Assembly: GCF_000494755.1 (NCBI RefSeq)
Contig: NC_022657.1
Span: forward strand, 1,712,001 to 1,776,000
DNA length: 64,000 nt
Origin: Amorphoplanes friuliensis DSM 7358
GTDB lineage: Bacteria > Actinomycetota > Actinomycetes > Mycobacteriales > Micromonosporaceae
Reading direction: 5' to 3'
Positions 42,792-51,485 of the stretch are shown one piece after another. Each line of letters starts with the position of its first letter. Within the stretch, counting starts at the first letter, position 1. A program made the translations under genes and the position numbers. The notes under the pieces are model-generated. The model saw nothing but the letters and a program-made list of their open reading frames with translations, was not told the origin of the DNA and searched no databases.

Positions 42792-42986
42792 ATGGCTGAG
42801 GGTTTGATCGTTCCGGGCGGCGAAGGAATGGCGGAAGGCGATTCGGTGTCCGGCGACGTGGGTGACAGCGCGTTGCGGGAGGCGGCGCCGGAGTTGAGGC
42901 GTTTGCAAGGTCTTGAACGGATTGCGGCTCTGGGTGAGGCCGGCGCGTTTGACGAGTTGCTGGACAAACGCAACTACCGCAACTGA
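42792..42986 (+). CDS. Possible small protein of 64 residues, unknown
   Basis: Unlike the surrounding repeat translations, this product has normal composition. Its C-terminal half is predicted helical and acidic/basic mixed (ALREAAPELRRLQGLERIAA, then DELLDKRNYRN). Two starts are in frame, ATG 42792 and ATG 42828, each directly after GAAGGA within a duplicated GGCGAAGGAATGGC motif. No family was recognised. It may be a remnant or a genuine small gene; coding is supported by composition only. Confidence 0.4.
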   Translation: MAEGLIVPGGEGMAEGDSVSGDVGDSALREAAPELRRLQGLERIAALGEAGAFDELLDKRNYRN

Positions 42987-43124
42987 CGACCGGCATCACA
43001 CCAGCCCGCCGTCGAGGTGCATGTCCGTGCGCCTGCTCGGCTGGATGCGTCGTGACGCGGGCCGGCGGCAGTTGGTCATGCCTCGGCGCATGACCGGGCA
43101 GTTCGGCGGCGGGCCGGCATGAGG

Positions 43125-43153
43125 CGCGGCCCGCGCTGAGCGATTGGGCCGCG
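43125..43153. terminator. Hairpin terminator after the 162-residue protein gene
   Basis: CGCGGCCC pairs with GGGCCGCG over a 13-base loop, immediately beyond the minus-strand stop at 43156. It lies at the edge of the repeat region. Confidence 0.55.
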
Positions 43154-43155
43154 GG

Positions 43156-43644
43156 CTAGTGGGCGGCGCAGCAGGGTGTGGGGTTGCGGGTTTCGAAGGG
43201 GACCAGCAGGCCGCCCGCAGCCGGCGTTGTGGTCAAGACCAGCGAGCCCGCCCACCACTGTGGACGGACGAAGTTGTCGGTGTCGACCAGCGACTCGGGA
43301 GAAGCAGGACCGCTGCCGAGGACCTCGACGTGTTCGATGATGCTGAGGGTCAGGATGTCGGCGACCGTGAGGGTTCCGGTCAGAGCTTCCACGCCGGGAT
43401 AGAGGACCGCTCGGCCCGACGAACGCGAGAGCGTTGCCGGTGAGGAGCCGGGCAGGTCGGGGAGTTCGCCGTCGAAGCCGAGGGTCAGTGCCACCTGGGG
43501 TGACGGCGTACGGACCAGGTGGGTGCACGCGAGCACCGGCGCGACCGCCAGGGACCCGAGCCAGTGCTCCGCCGTGACTGTGTCGGGGTGGCCGAGGGCG
43601 ACCTCGACAACCGTGAGGTTGCCGAGGTCGCTAGCCGGGTTCAC
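43156..43644 (-). CDS. Protein of unknown function, coupled to the PHP-domain gene
   Basis: The 162-residue product starts with GTG 43644, overlapping the stop of the upstream gene (GTGA). It contains ALTGTLTVADILTLSIIEHV and NFVRPQWWAGSLVLTT, and ends in a cysteine-containing tail (TPCCAAH). No signal peptide or membrane helix is evident, although the N-terminal third is hydrophobic. I recognise no family. Coupling to the metallohydrolase suggests a shared pathway. Confidence 0.6.
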   Translation of the reverse strand: MNPASDLGNLTVVEVALGHPDTVTAEHWLGSLAVAPVLACTHLVRTPSPQVALTLGFDGELPDLPGSSPATLSRSSGRAVLYPGVEALTGTLTVADILTLSIIEHVEVLGSGPASPESLVDTDNFVRPQWWAGSLVLTTTPAAGGLLVPFETRNPTPCCAAH

Positions 43645-45356
43645 TTGGGGAGGACCCAGATCGGGTTGGTGTAGAACCACAGGTCGCCCCACGGGTCGGC
43701 GTCGCCGATCACGTCGAGCTGGGGGCCGTACGGGTCGACGGACGCGCCCATCAGGCCGGGCTGGGTGCGTTTGCCGTCGGTGCCGCGGAGGCGGAGGTAG
43801 AACGGCTTGTCGAGGCGGCCCAGGGAGTACGTCACCGTGAGGCGTTTGGCGCCGGGGGAGACCTCGTACGACTTGACGACCTTCGCCGTCGGCGCCGTGA
43901 AGGTGTCGCGGGCGGCGACGGGGCCGGTGACCTGGCCGACGATGACGTCGACGCGGGAGAGGACGGGGATGAACTGGGCCCAGTTCGGCATGTCCTGGAG
44001 GTCGATCTCGAGGGTCAGTTCGGTGGCTGTGCCGCGGCGCACGTGGAGGACGCCGCCCAGGGGCGTACCGGTGGAGGGGCGGCGGTCGCCCGCGACCCGG
44101 ACCCGGGCGTCCAGGGTTTTGATGAGCCGGCCGTGGTCGACCCAGACGCGGCCGGCGCGCAGGCCGTCCATGACCGCCTTGTACGAGAACGACGTCGCGC
44201 CGACGCTGGTGCGGCCGTAGAAGCCGGGCCAGAAGTCGCCGGCGCCGGTGTTGACCGTGCCGGTGTAGACGGGGTCGTTGTAACGGCCGTTGGCTTCGAA
44301 GTCGCTGCCCGGGCCGCGGTCGGACTGGTCGAGGTAGTTGACGTGGCTGTCGGAGTTGACCGTGACCCACCAGGCGCGGCCTTCGGCGAGGAGGCTGTCC
44401 CAGAGGCCGCCGACGGTCGAGGTCATCCAGTCGAAGCCGCCCCAGGACCGGTACGTCTCCAGGGGGAAGCCCGCGAACGACGCGGCCGACGGGTTGTTGT
44501 CGTAGTAGCCGCGTGCGCCGCCGCGGCCGTTCGGGGCCTTGATGCCGGCGGCCTGGTGGCCGGGGGCGCCTTCCATGCCGATGGCGACGGTCGGGTCGGC
44601 GTCACGCCAGTTGCGGATCTCGTGCGGCGAGTCGATGCCGCGTCGTGACGGGTGGTTGGCCAGGAACAGCGCGCCGTCGACCTTGCGCTGCCTGACCTGC
44701 TCGCCGAGGAACTTGATGCCGGCGATCGCCGCGGCCTCGTTCTGCGCCTCGGTGTTGGTCGCGGGCAGCTGCGAGCCGTCGAAGGTCTGCTCGAACTGCT
44801 TGAGCACCGCGACCTCGTTGCGGCCCGGGTGCACGAAGACGGTGGCGTGCTCGGCGGCCGGGATGTTCCATTCGAGACCCTGGAAGGTCAGGAGGTCCGG
44901 CAGCTGCTTGCGGGTCGCCAGGATGTCCGGGTTGACCTTGTCCACACCGATCTTGGCGTGGGCGTTGCTGCCGTGGTCGGTGATGACAACCCAGTCGAGC
45001 CCGAACGCGCGTCCGTGGCCGGCCTGGTCGATGACCCGGTAGAGGCCGTCGGAGCTGTGCTGGGTGTGGATGTGGTGGTCGCCGGCGAGCCAGCGGAAGC
45101 CACCCTTCTCGGTGCCACCGCCGACGGGTCCGTGCGAGTGCGGCAGCCCGGCGGCGGCCGCGGCCGAGGGGGTGGCGAGGACCGACGCGGCGGCACCGGC
45201 ACCGAGGAGACCCGCGTTGCGCAGGAAGCCGCGGCGCGAGACGTCCGACGGTGACAGCTCGCTGTCGGGGACGTTCAGATCAAGGGCCGCGGGTACGTCG
45301 GTGCCGGCGGCGGCGTCGTGCGAGTGGTCGTGATCGTGGTGATGGCCGTGACCCAT
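43641..45356 (-). CDS. Tat-exported PHP-type (CehA/McbA-like) metallohydrolase
   Basis: A 571-residue protein. The N-terminus is metal-binding-looking (HGHHHDHDHSHD), followed by a twin-arginine signal (SRRGFLRNAGLLGAGAA) and a cleavage-like AAAAAG. The PHP-type catalytic part has GDHHIHTQHSSDG, VITDHGS and a later FLANHPSRRG, which supply the metal-binding His and Asp residues. The C-terminal 200 or so residues are beta-rich. It is probably a secreted phosphoesterase-type hydrolase; the substrate is unknown. The frame extends to 45419, but ATG 45356 has GGGAC-type spacing and begins the histidine-rich stretch. Confidence 0.85.
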   Translation of the reverse strand: MGHGHHHDHDHSHDAAAGTDVPAALDLNVPDSELSPSDVSRRGFLRNAGLLGAGAAASVLATPSAAAAAGLPHSHGPVGGGTEKGGFRWLAGDHHIHTQHSSDGLYRVIDQAGHGRAFGLDWVVITDHGSNAHAKIGVDKVNPDILATRKQLPDLLTFQGLEWNIPAAEHATVFVHPGRNEVAVLKQFEQTFDGSQLPATNTEAQNEAAAIAGIKFLGEQVRQRKVDGALFLANHPSRRGIDSPHEIRNWRDADPTVAIGMEGAPGHQAAGIKAPNGRGGARGYYDNNPSAASFAGFPLETYRSWGGFDWMTSTVGGLWDSLLAEGRAWWVTVNSDSHVNYLDQSDRGPGSDFEANGRYNDPVYTGTVNTGAGDFWPGFYGRTSVGATSFSYKAVMDGLRAGRVWVDHGRLIKTLDARVRVAGDRRPSTGTPLGGVLHVRRGTATELTLEIDLQDMPNWAQFIPVLSRVDVIVGQVTGPVAARDTFTAPTAKVVKSYEVSPGAKRLTVTYSLGRLDKPFYLRLRGTDGKRTQPGLMGASVDPYGPQLDVIGDADPWGDLWFYTNPIWVLPK

Positions 45357-45461
45357 GTCCCGTAGCTCCCGAAGATCGACAAGGATGACCGCGTCAATGT
45401 CTCGGAGCTGCGGCAACACGGGGTTTCGGCGGGGTGGCCTCCGGGCGAACAGGCAGAGGTC

Positions 45462-45945
45462 TTACCGGTGCCGGACGACCGAGCCGGCGACCAGGTCGTG
45501 CAGAGTGCGGCAGTCCGCCCGGAAGACGAAGAGTGCGTCGACGACGGAGAAGACGCCGAACGAGATCGTGTTGACCAGACCGAACAGCAGGCCCTTGATC
45601 ACGAACTCGCGCAGGAACATCCCGCCCCACGTGAACGCCTGGCCGGTGTTCGCGTCGGCGACCACGTGCCCGAGCAGCTGTTTGGCCGGCGTCTGACCGT
45701 TGGCCCAGGTCACCAGCATCCAGAGGAGCCAGCCGATGCCAAACGTGACCATGATGAGCAGGCCGTCGAGCAGCACCGCCCCGAGTCGCCCGCCGGCGCC
45801 GACGGTCAGGTAGGCGGGCCGGGGGGCGAACTGCACGGGGATGTGTGCGGCGTACGGCTGGATGTCGCCGCTCGGAGCGGGCGCCGGAAGCTGGTGGTGG
45901 TACTGCGGGCGGGTGGGGCGCGGGATTGCCCCAGGGTTCAGTCAT
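45462..45945 (-). pseudogene. RDD-family membrane protein gene with an apparent 1-base frameshift
   Basis: From GTG 45836 a 124-residue RDD domain reads cleanly (YLTVGAGGRLGAVLLDGLLIM, later FRADCRTLHDLVAGSVV), with two or three helices. Upstream, ATG 45945 begins MTEPWGNPAP, the usual Pro-rich start of such proteins, but in another frame. Removing one C from the CCCC run at 45915-45918 joins them into one sensible N-terminus (TRPQYHHQLPAPAPSGDIQP). This suggests a recent indel or sequencing error. If the gene is intact from 45836, it would start without a ribosome site. Confidence 0.75.
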
Positions 45946-46040
45946 GATCGGGGACGCTACGCGGCGTTCACCCCGATTTTGGCCACCGCGGGAGGCCGAA
46001 AACCCTTTTCACCCCGCGGCGGTCGGCCGGTCGGGTCCGC

Positions 46041-46844
46041 TCAGCCGATGATCGGCCGGAAGAGTCCGGTCAGGACACTGGCCGTCAGGGCACCGGCCGA
46101 CAGCAGGGCGGCCCCGGCCAGCAGCAACCAGTCGGCGGCCCCGAAGACCTGACGACGGGCGTACGTGCGGGGGGTGTCCGAGTCGAAGCCGCGCGCGTCC
46201 ATCGCCACCGCCAGGCGGCCACCGCGCCGGAGGGCCCCGACGAGCAGGGCGAAGGCTGTCGAGCCGAAGAGGCGGAGCTTGGCGAGCGGGTTGCGCCCGG
46301 CGTCGATGCCCCGGGCGCGGCGGGCCAGGCCGAGCATCTGCCACTCCTCGCCGAGCAGCGGGATGAGCCGGAACGCCGCGAGCGCCCCGATGGCGAAGCG
46401 GGCCGGCGCCTTGGCGTTCTGCACCAGCGCGTCCGCGAGGTCGGTCGGGTCGGTCGTGGCGAAGACGATGATGCCGGGGAGCGCGACCGCGAAGACCCGC
46501 AGCACCAGACCGAGGGCGCTCAGGACAACGCCGGTGGTGATGGCGAACGGGCCGAGGGAGAACAGCAGGCTGCCGCTGCGATCGGCGGCGAACAGCACCA
46601 TCGTGACCAGGATGCCCGCCGCGGCCAGCGACAGCGGCCACGCCCGGCGGGCCAGCACGCCGTATCGGACCCCGAAGAACGGCAGCACCGCCAGCTCGAT
46701 CACCAGCGCGATCGCGGGGGTCAGCGGGTCGAGGGTGGCGACCAGCGGCAGCGAGAAGATCAGTGCCGCGCCGAGTTTGGCGACCGGGTTGCGCCGGGCC
46801 AGCGCGGCCGTGGCGTCCGCCACCGGTTCGAGGACCAGGGTCAC
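46041..46844 (-). CDS. ykoC: ECF transporter T component (EcfT/YkoC-like)
   Basis: A 267-residue membrane protein of the CbiQ/EcfT family, about six helices. Two coupling helices carry the A-R-G/R motifs (LARRARGID and MDARGFD) that engage the ATPases. It is the third gene of a minus-strand operon: S component, fused ATPases, then T component. The start overlaps the ATPase stop by 4 bp. With YkoE it likely imports the thiamine pyrimidine HMP or thiamine. Confidence 0.92.
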   Translation of the reverse strand: MTLVLEPVADATAALARRNPVAKLGAALIFSLPLVATLDPLTPAIALVIELAVLPFFGVRYGVLARRAWPLSLAAAGILVTMVLFAADRSGSLLFSLGPFAITTGVVLSALGLVLRVFAVALPGIIVFATTDPTDLADALVQNAKAPARFAIGALAAFRLIPLLGEEWQMLGLARRARGIDAGRNPLAKLRLFGSTAFALLVGALRRGGRLAVAMDARGFDSDTPRTYARRQVFGAADWLLLAGAALLSAGALTASVLTGLFRPIIG

Positions 46845-48232
46845 GATCGCTCCAGGTGCTGGACGCGGTCGGCCAGCGCGGTCACGAAGTCGTCGTCGTG
46901 GGTGACCGCAACGATGCCGTGGCCGTCGTCGCGGAGCCGCGCCAGCAGCTCGACCAGCTCGATCCAGGTGCGCCGGTCCTGGCCGAAGGTCGGCTCGTCC
47001 AGGACGAGGAGCCGCGGCGCGGTGGCCAGGGCCGTCGCCACGCTGAGCCGGCGGGCCTCACCCCCGGAGAGCGTGTACGGGTTAGCTCCCGCCAGCTTCG
47101 TCAACCGCAGCCGCTCCAGCAGCTCGTCCACGATGGAGGCAACGTCGGTGCGGCCGAGTTGCCGGGGACCGAGGGCCAGCTCGTCGCTGACCCGCGACGT
47201 CACGAACTGGTGTTCCGGTGCCTGGAAGACCGAGCCGATGCGCTGGGTCAGCGCCGCCGCTCGCCACCTGTGCGGTGGGCGTGGTTCGTCGAAGGCGGTG
47301 ACCGTGCCGGAGGTGGGGGCCAGCAGCCCGCCCAGCACCAGGGCCAGGGTCGACTTCCCGGCGCCGTTCGGGCCGGTCACCGCCAGTGCCTCGCCGGCCC
47401 GGGCCGACAGGCTGACGGCGGACAGACGGTGCTGGACGGTGATCGACTCTGCGCGTACCAGGAGATCGGCCGGGGGCGAGACGGCCCGGTGGGTGGGCAG
47501 GGGGCGGCCCGGCACCCAGACGCCCTCGGCCGCGAGCCGGTCGCCCAGATCGGCGAAGACGGTCTCGGGCGTGCCGTCGGCACGGACACCGCCGCCCGGC
47601 TCGAGGACGACCACCCGGTCGACCAGGGGGAGTGCCTCCGCGACACGGTGCTCGACCAGGATCAGCGTCCTGTCCGGGTCGTGCGCGCGGATGACCGCCT
47701 CGCGGATCAGGGTCCCGCCGGCCGGGTCGAGGTTGGCGGTCGGCTCGTCGAGCAGCAGCAGCCCGGGCCGCAGAGCCAGAACCCCGGCCAGGGCCAGCCT
47801 CTGCTGCTCGCCGCCGGAGAGCGCGGCGGTCTTCCGGCCGATCGGGTACGGGAAACCGACGCGCTCGAGCGCGTCGGACACCCGTGGCCAGATCTCCGCA
47901 GCCGGAACGCCCCTGTTCTCCAACCCGAACGCGACGTCGTCGCCGCTGCGGGCCATCACGAGCTGCGTCTGCGGATCCTGGAAGACGATGCCGACCCGTT
48001 CGCGGGCCTTGACCGGCTCCAGCCCGTCGATCTCGACCGTGCCCTCGGACTCGCCGGAGTCCTCGGGCAGCAGGCCGGCCAGCGCGGCGAGCAGGGTGCT
48101 CTTGCCGGCCCCGGAAGGACCCAGCAGGAGCACCCGCTCACCGTGCGAGACGGTCAGGTCGACGCCGCGGACGGCCCAGGCCCGGCGCCCGGCGTGGCGC
48201 CAGCCGAAGCCCCGCAGCACGACCTCGGCCAT
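46841..48232 (-). CDS. ykoD: ECF transporter duplicated ATPase (YkoD-like)
   Basis: A 463-residue fusion of two ATPase domains. Domain 1 has GPSGAGKSTLLAAL, LSGGEQQRLALAG and LLLLDEPTANLD. Domain 2 has GPNGAGKSTLALV, LSGGEARRLSVAT and LLVLDEPTFGQD. Each keeps Walker A, signature and Walker B, so both should hydrolyse ATP. Fused EcfA1-EcfA2 proteins are characteristic of YkoEDC-type thiamine systems. The start is 3 bp from the S component stop. Confidence 0.93.
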   Translation of the reverse strand: MAEVVLRGFGWRHAGRRAWAVRGVDLTVSHGERVLLLGPSGAGKSTLLAALAGLLPEDSGESEGTVEIDGLEPVKARERVGIVFQDPQTQLVMARSGDDVAFGLENRGVPAAEIWPRVSDALERVGFPYPIGRKTAALSGGEQQRLALAGVLALRPGLLLLDEPTANLDPAGGTLIREAVIRAHDPDRTLILVEHRVAEALPLVDRVVVLEPGGGVRADGTPETVFADLGDRLAAEGVWVPGRPLPTHRAVSPPADLLVRAESITVQHRLSAVSLSARAGEALAVTGPNGAGKSTLALVLGGLLAPTSGTVTAFDEPRPPHRWRAAALTQRIGSVFQAPEHQFVTSRVSDELALGPRQLGRTDVASIVDELLERLRLTKLAGANPYTLSGGEARRLSVATALATAPRLLVLDEPTFGQDRRTWIELVELLARLRDDGHGIVAVTHDDDFVTALADRVQHLERS

Positions 48233-48235
48233 GGG

Positions 48236-48817
48236 TCAGACCAGGGCTCGGTCGCGGCCCGCGGCGAAGCGGTCCAGGACGCCGGTCGGGGCCAGGGCCC
48301 GGGTCAGCGCCCAGCTGCCGACACCCGCGACGATCGTGCTGCTGACGATCGTGAGCAGGGCGTACGGGATGCGGTAGTCCCACAGGTCGGTGGCGGCGTT
48401 CCAGGCGAAGAAGTCGAAGACGGCCGCGCTGACACCGGTCAGCAGACCGGCGAGCAGGGCCGCCGGCAGCTTCCACGACCGGTAGAACAGCAGCGCGAAC
48501 GCCAGCTCGGCGCCGAGCCCCTGCACCAGGCCCTGCGGGATGACGGTGGCACCCCACTTGGCACCGAGCAGCGCGGAGATCACGGCCGCCACCGTCTCGG
48601 TGAACAGCGCGGCGCCCGGCTTCCGGATGATCAGTCCGGCCAGCACGGCCGGGATCAGCCAGACGCCGTAGAGCAGCGTCTGCGCGGGCGGGAAAAAGGC
48701 GAACGCGGTCTCGGTGGCTCCCCAGACGATGTTCCAAGCCCAGAAGATCACGCCGAAGGTGACCGCGATGATCGAGGCGATCACGATGTCGATCGTGCGC
48801 CAGCCGTACTTTGTCAT
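48236..48817 (-). CDS. ykoE: ECF transporter S component, YkoE family (HMP/thiamine)
   Basis: A 193-residue membrane protein of about five to six helices. WGATETAFAFFPPAQTLLYGVW and TETVAAVISALLGAKWG match the YkoE family, the substrate-binding subunit for hydroxymethylpyrimidine or thiamine. A TPP riboswitch (48900-48990) lies upstream on the same strand. ATG 48817 follows GGGAGG by 5 bases; that ribosome site can pair with CCTCCC just upstream (see 48823-48844). A frame extension to 48886 is rejected. Confidence 0.93.
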   Translation of the reverse strand: MTKYGWRTIDIVIASIIAVTFGVIFWAWNIVWGATETAFAFFPPAQTLLYGVWLIPAVLAGLIIRKPGAALFTETVAAVISALLGAKWGATVIPQGLVQGLGAELAFALLFYRSWKLPAALLAGLLTGVSAAVFDFFAWNAATDLWDYRIPYALLTIVSSTIVAGVGSWALTRALAPTGVLDRFAAGRDRALV

Positions 48818-48822
48818 GTGTG

Positions 48823-48844
48823 CCTCCCAGCTCATACCGGGAGG
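48823..48844 (-). promoter_or_regulatory. Predicted Shine-Dalgarno sequestering hairpin of the TPP riboswitch
   Basis: On the RNA, CCUCCC (48844-48839) can pair with the ribosome site GGGAGG (48828-48823) across a 10-base loop, hiding the ykoE ribosome site. A competing hairpin GGAGACG/CGTCTCC lies just 5' (about 48841-48875). This suggests translational control by ligand. It is a prediction by base pairing only. Confidence 0.6.
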
Positions 48845-48899
48845 AGACGCGGCGCCCCGTCCGGGGACGTCTCCCGGACAGGGCACGGCTGAAGAGAGA

Positions 48900-48990
<91 letters not shown>

Positions 48991-49052
48991 TTGCATGTGT
49001 TTCGATGACGCTAACACCGGACAGGCGTACGGGACAGCGTTGGAGGCGTCAC

Positions 49053-49868
49053 ATGCAGATCCAGGCCAGAGGGCTCACCTTCGATGTTCACGAGGGTGGC
49101 CCGGCCGATGGCCCGCCGGTGCTCCTGCTGCACGGCTTCCCTCAGGACCACCGCGAGTTCGATCTGATCCTCCCGCGGCTGCACGCGGCCGGCCTGCGCA
49201 CGTACGCGCTGGACCAGCGCGGCTACTCGCGCGGCGCCCGCCCGGCCGCCGTCGCGGACTACCGCCTGGACGAGCCGACGGCCGACGCGATCGCCGTGCT
49301 CGATGCCCTGGGCGTCGAGAAGGCCCACGTCGTCGGGCACGATTGGGGTGCGCAGGTCGGGTGGCTGCTCGCCGACAAACACCCCGGCCGGGTCAGCACC
49401 CTGACCGCGATCTCGGTGCCGCACCCGCGCGGGCTCGGTGTTGCGCTGCGCAACCAGCCGTCGCAGAAGCTGCGGTTCGCGTACATGGGAGTGTTCCGGT
49501 CGCGGGTCGCCGAGCGGCTGCTGCTGGCGGGGAACGAGACCGTGCTGCGTCAGATGCTGCGCCCGCTCGGTGCGCGCGCCGGCCAGTACGCCGTCGCGAT
49601 GCGCGAGCCGGGCCGGCTCACCGGCGCCCTCAACTGGTACCGCGCGCTGACCGGTCACCAGCTGGGCACAGTCGGCAAGATCACTGTGCCCACCACGTAC
49701 GTGTGGAGCGACGGTGACCCGGTCGTCGGACGACCCGCGGCGCTGGCCACCGCGACCTGGGTGACGGCCGACTACCGCTTTGTCACCCTGCGGGGAATCG
49801 GCCACTGGGTGCCCGAGGAGGCGCCGCAGGCTCTGGCCGACGTGACCCTGGCGCGTATCGGCGTTTGA
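49053..49868 (+). CDS. Alpha/beta hydrolase (epoxide hydrolase-like)
   Basis: A 271-residue protein. HGFPQDHREFD is the oxyanion-hole region, the nucleophile elbow is GHDWGAQ (Asp nucleophile, as in epoxide hydrolases and haloalkane dehalogenases), and the C-terminal catalytic histidine is in GIGHWVPEEAP. The Asp nucleophile favours epoxide hydrolase over esterase. GGAGG lies 7 bases before ATG 49053. It is divergent from the TPP riboswitch-controlled operon. The start is chosen at the conserved N-terminus, although the frame is open further upstream. Confidence 0.88.
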   Translation: MQIQARGLTFDVHEGGPADGPPVLLLHGFPQDHREFDLILPRLHAAGLRTYALDQRGYSRGARPAAVADYRLDEPTADAIAVLDALGVEKAHVVGHDWGAQVGWLLADKHPGRVSTLTAISVPHPRGLGVALRNQPSQKLRFAYMGVFRSRVAERLLLAGNETVLRQMLRPLGARAGQYAVAMREPGRLTGALNWYRALTGHQLGTVGKITVPTTYVWSDGDPVVGRPAALATATWVTADYRFVTLRGIGHWVPEEAPQALADVTLARIGV

Positions 49869-49915
49869 CGCTCTCCCCGCCGGGGAACCTTCAGCGCCAC
49901 CGATGGGGAGGTTCG

Positions 49916-50464
49916 ATGGCCGCCGAAAAACGACGGATGAAGCACGAGACGGAGAAGCAGCGCTGGGACCGCAACTTCGCGGACCTGCTGCAGGAGTTGC
50001 GCGTAGCTCAGACGGGCGTGCAGATTCTCTTCGCGTTCCTGCTGACTCTGCCGTTCAGCAGCGGATTCCCGGACACCACGCAGTTCCAGAAGGACACCTA
50101 CGTCGTCGCGCTCATCGCCGCCGCGTTCGCCACCGCGATGATCATTTCGCCGGTCGCCTTCCACCGGGCGCTGTTCCGGCAGGGCCGCAAGCCCGAGCTG
50201 GTCCGGTACGCCCACCGCATGGCCACCGGCGGACTCGCGTTCATGCTGATCGCGATGGTCAGCAGCGTTCTGCTGATCACCGACTACCTGGTCAACATCT
50301 GGGTGGCGATCATCCTGACGGCGGTCACCGCCGGCTGGTTCCTCACGTTCTGGGCAGCGATCCCGTTCGTCCGGCGCAACTGGATGGACGAGGACGAGGA
50401 AGAGCAGGACGAGGAGTACGAGGCGGAGGCGGCCGAGCCGGCTAGCGCTGCTTCGCGGTCCTGA
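49916..50464 (+). CDS. DUF6328-type integral membrane protein
   Basis: A 182-residue protein. A basic N-terminal segment ends in ELRVAQTGVQILFAFLLTLPF, the first of four predicted helices and a signature of the family; DTTQFQKDTYVVALIAAAFA follows. The C-terminus is strongly acidic (WMDEDEEEQDEEYEAEAAE). No function is known. ATG 49916 has GGGAGG 5 bases upstream. It overlaps the convergent neighbour by 23 bp. Confidence 0.82.
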   Translation: MAAEKRRMKHETEKQRWDRNFADLLQELRVAQTGVQILFAFLLTLPFSSGFPDTTQFQKDTYVVALIAAAFATAMIISPVAFHRALFRQGRKPELVRYAHRMATGGLAFMLIAMVSSVLLITDYLVNIWVAIILTAVTAGWFLTFWAAIPFVRRNWMDEDEEEQDEEYEAEAAEPASAASRS

Positions 50465-51053
50465 GCCCCAGGTCCTTGAGCTCGAGCGCGGCCAGCGCCT
50501 GCACCGCCGACGCGTCGCCGTTGCGCCACGACTGGGCGATGTCCGGGCCCAGCTTGGACAGTTCATTGAGCGGCCGGGTGGCCAGCGCCCGCAACGCCAG
50601 CAGGTCCTGGCCGGCCGGCTCGCTCGACACCCTGCGGGCCACGGCGGCGCGGCGCATCCACCGCAGCCGCAGCGGCAGCCAGAGGAAGAGCACCAGACCG
50701 AGCGGGACGGCGATGATCAGCAGTGCCATGGTCAGCGCCAGGTTGTCGACGATCTCCTGCTGCTGACGCCCGGCCTCGGCGAGCTGGTTAGCGGCGTCGG
50801 CGGCACTGTTGAACGGCGCGGTCAGCTCGTCGCCGACGAGCGGCACCCGGCCGACCTTGCCGCCGATGTCGCTCATGTTGCCGGCGATGCCGCTGCCGGC
50901 TTCCTGCAGCTTCTGACCCGGCACACCGAGTTTCTCCACCATGTCGTTCACCCAGATCCCCGCCCTGATCCAGGCGTAGACCCAGAACACGACGAGCAGG
51001 TCGGTGAGCAACTGGCGTACGGCGGTGGGCAGCCGATCGGCGTACATCTTCAC
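50442..51053 (-). CDS. Membrane protein of unknown function
   Basis: A 203-residue protein. The N-terminal helix is LLTDLLVVFWVYAWIRAGIWV. An amphipathic region rich in small residues follows (KLQEAGSGIAGNMSDIGGKV), then a second helix (LTMALLIIAVPLGLVLFLWLPL). The remaining 70 or so residues are cytoplasmic (PLNELSKLGPDIAQSWRNGD). I recognise no family. It is upstream of nothing on its strand and ends inside the DUF6328 gene (23-bp convergent overlap). Confidence 0.75.
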   Translation of the reverse strand: MKMYADRLPTAVRQLLTDLLVVFWVYAWIRAGIWVNDMVEKLGVPGQKLQEAGSGIAGNMSDIGGKVGRVPLVGDELTAPFNSAADAANQLAEAGRQQQEIVDNLALTMALLIIAVPLGLVLFLWLPLRLRWMRRAAVARRVSSEPAGQDLLALRALATRPLNELSKLGPDIAQSWRNGDASAVQALAALELKDLGLRTAKQR

Positions 51054-51077
51054 GCGCGTCAGCGTCCCACGCCAATG

Positions 51078-51485
51078 TCACGAACGCTTCGCTGCGCACT
51101 CCGGACAGGTACCGAAGATCTCCATCGTGTGTGAGACGTCGACGTAACCGTGCTTGCCGGCGACCTTCTCGGCCCAGGTCTCGACGGCCGGGCCCTCGAC
51201 CTCGACGGCCCGCCCGCAGGAACGGCAGACGAGATGGTGGTGGTGGCCCTGGCTGCACCGGCGGTAGAGGTGCTCGCCGCCGGGCGGGCGCATGACGTCG
51301 ATCTCACCGGCGTCCGCAAGGCCCTGCAGGGTGCGGTAGACCGTGGTCAGGCCGACCCGCTCACCCCGGTCCCGCAGCATTGCGTGCAGGTCCTGGGCGC
51401 TGTTGAAGCCCTCCGCCTCGGCGAGGGCCGCACTCACCGCCGAACGCTGCTTCGTGTTCCTGACAACAGTTGTTTCGTCGGTCAT
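51078..51485 (-). CDS. zur: Zinc uptake regulator Zur (Fur family)
   Basis: A 135-residue Fur-family repressor. The winged helix includes RVGLTTVYRTLQGLADAGEI. A histidine run H81-H84 follows, with two structural C-x2-C pairs, C87-C90 and C127-C130. Its place at the end of znuA-znuC-znuB-arsR makes zinc the likely effector rather than iron. Zur with zinc should bind the box at 54433-54449. It overlaps arsR by 4 bp. In Mycobacterium tuberculosis the smtB-zur pair also lies beside glyS, as here. Confidence 0.93.
   Translation of the reverse strand: MTDETTVVRNTKQRSAVSAALAEAEGFNSAQDLHAMLRDRGERVGLTTVYRTLQGLADAGEIDVMRPPGGEHLYRRCSQGHHHHLVCRSCGRAVEVEGPAVETWAEKVAGKHGYVDVSHTMEIFGTCPECAAKRS

Noticed and set aside
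41514-42973. Several long frames on both strands in the satellite region
   Set aside because: They are low-complexity translations of tandem repeats with no conserved domain or ribosome site.
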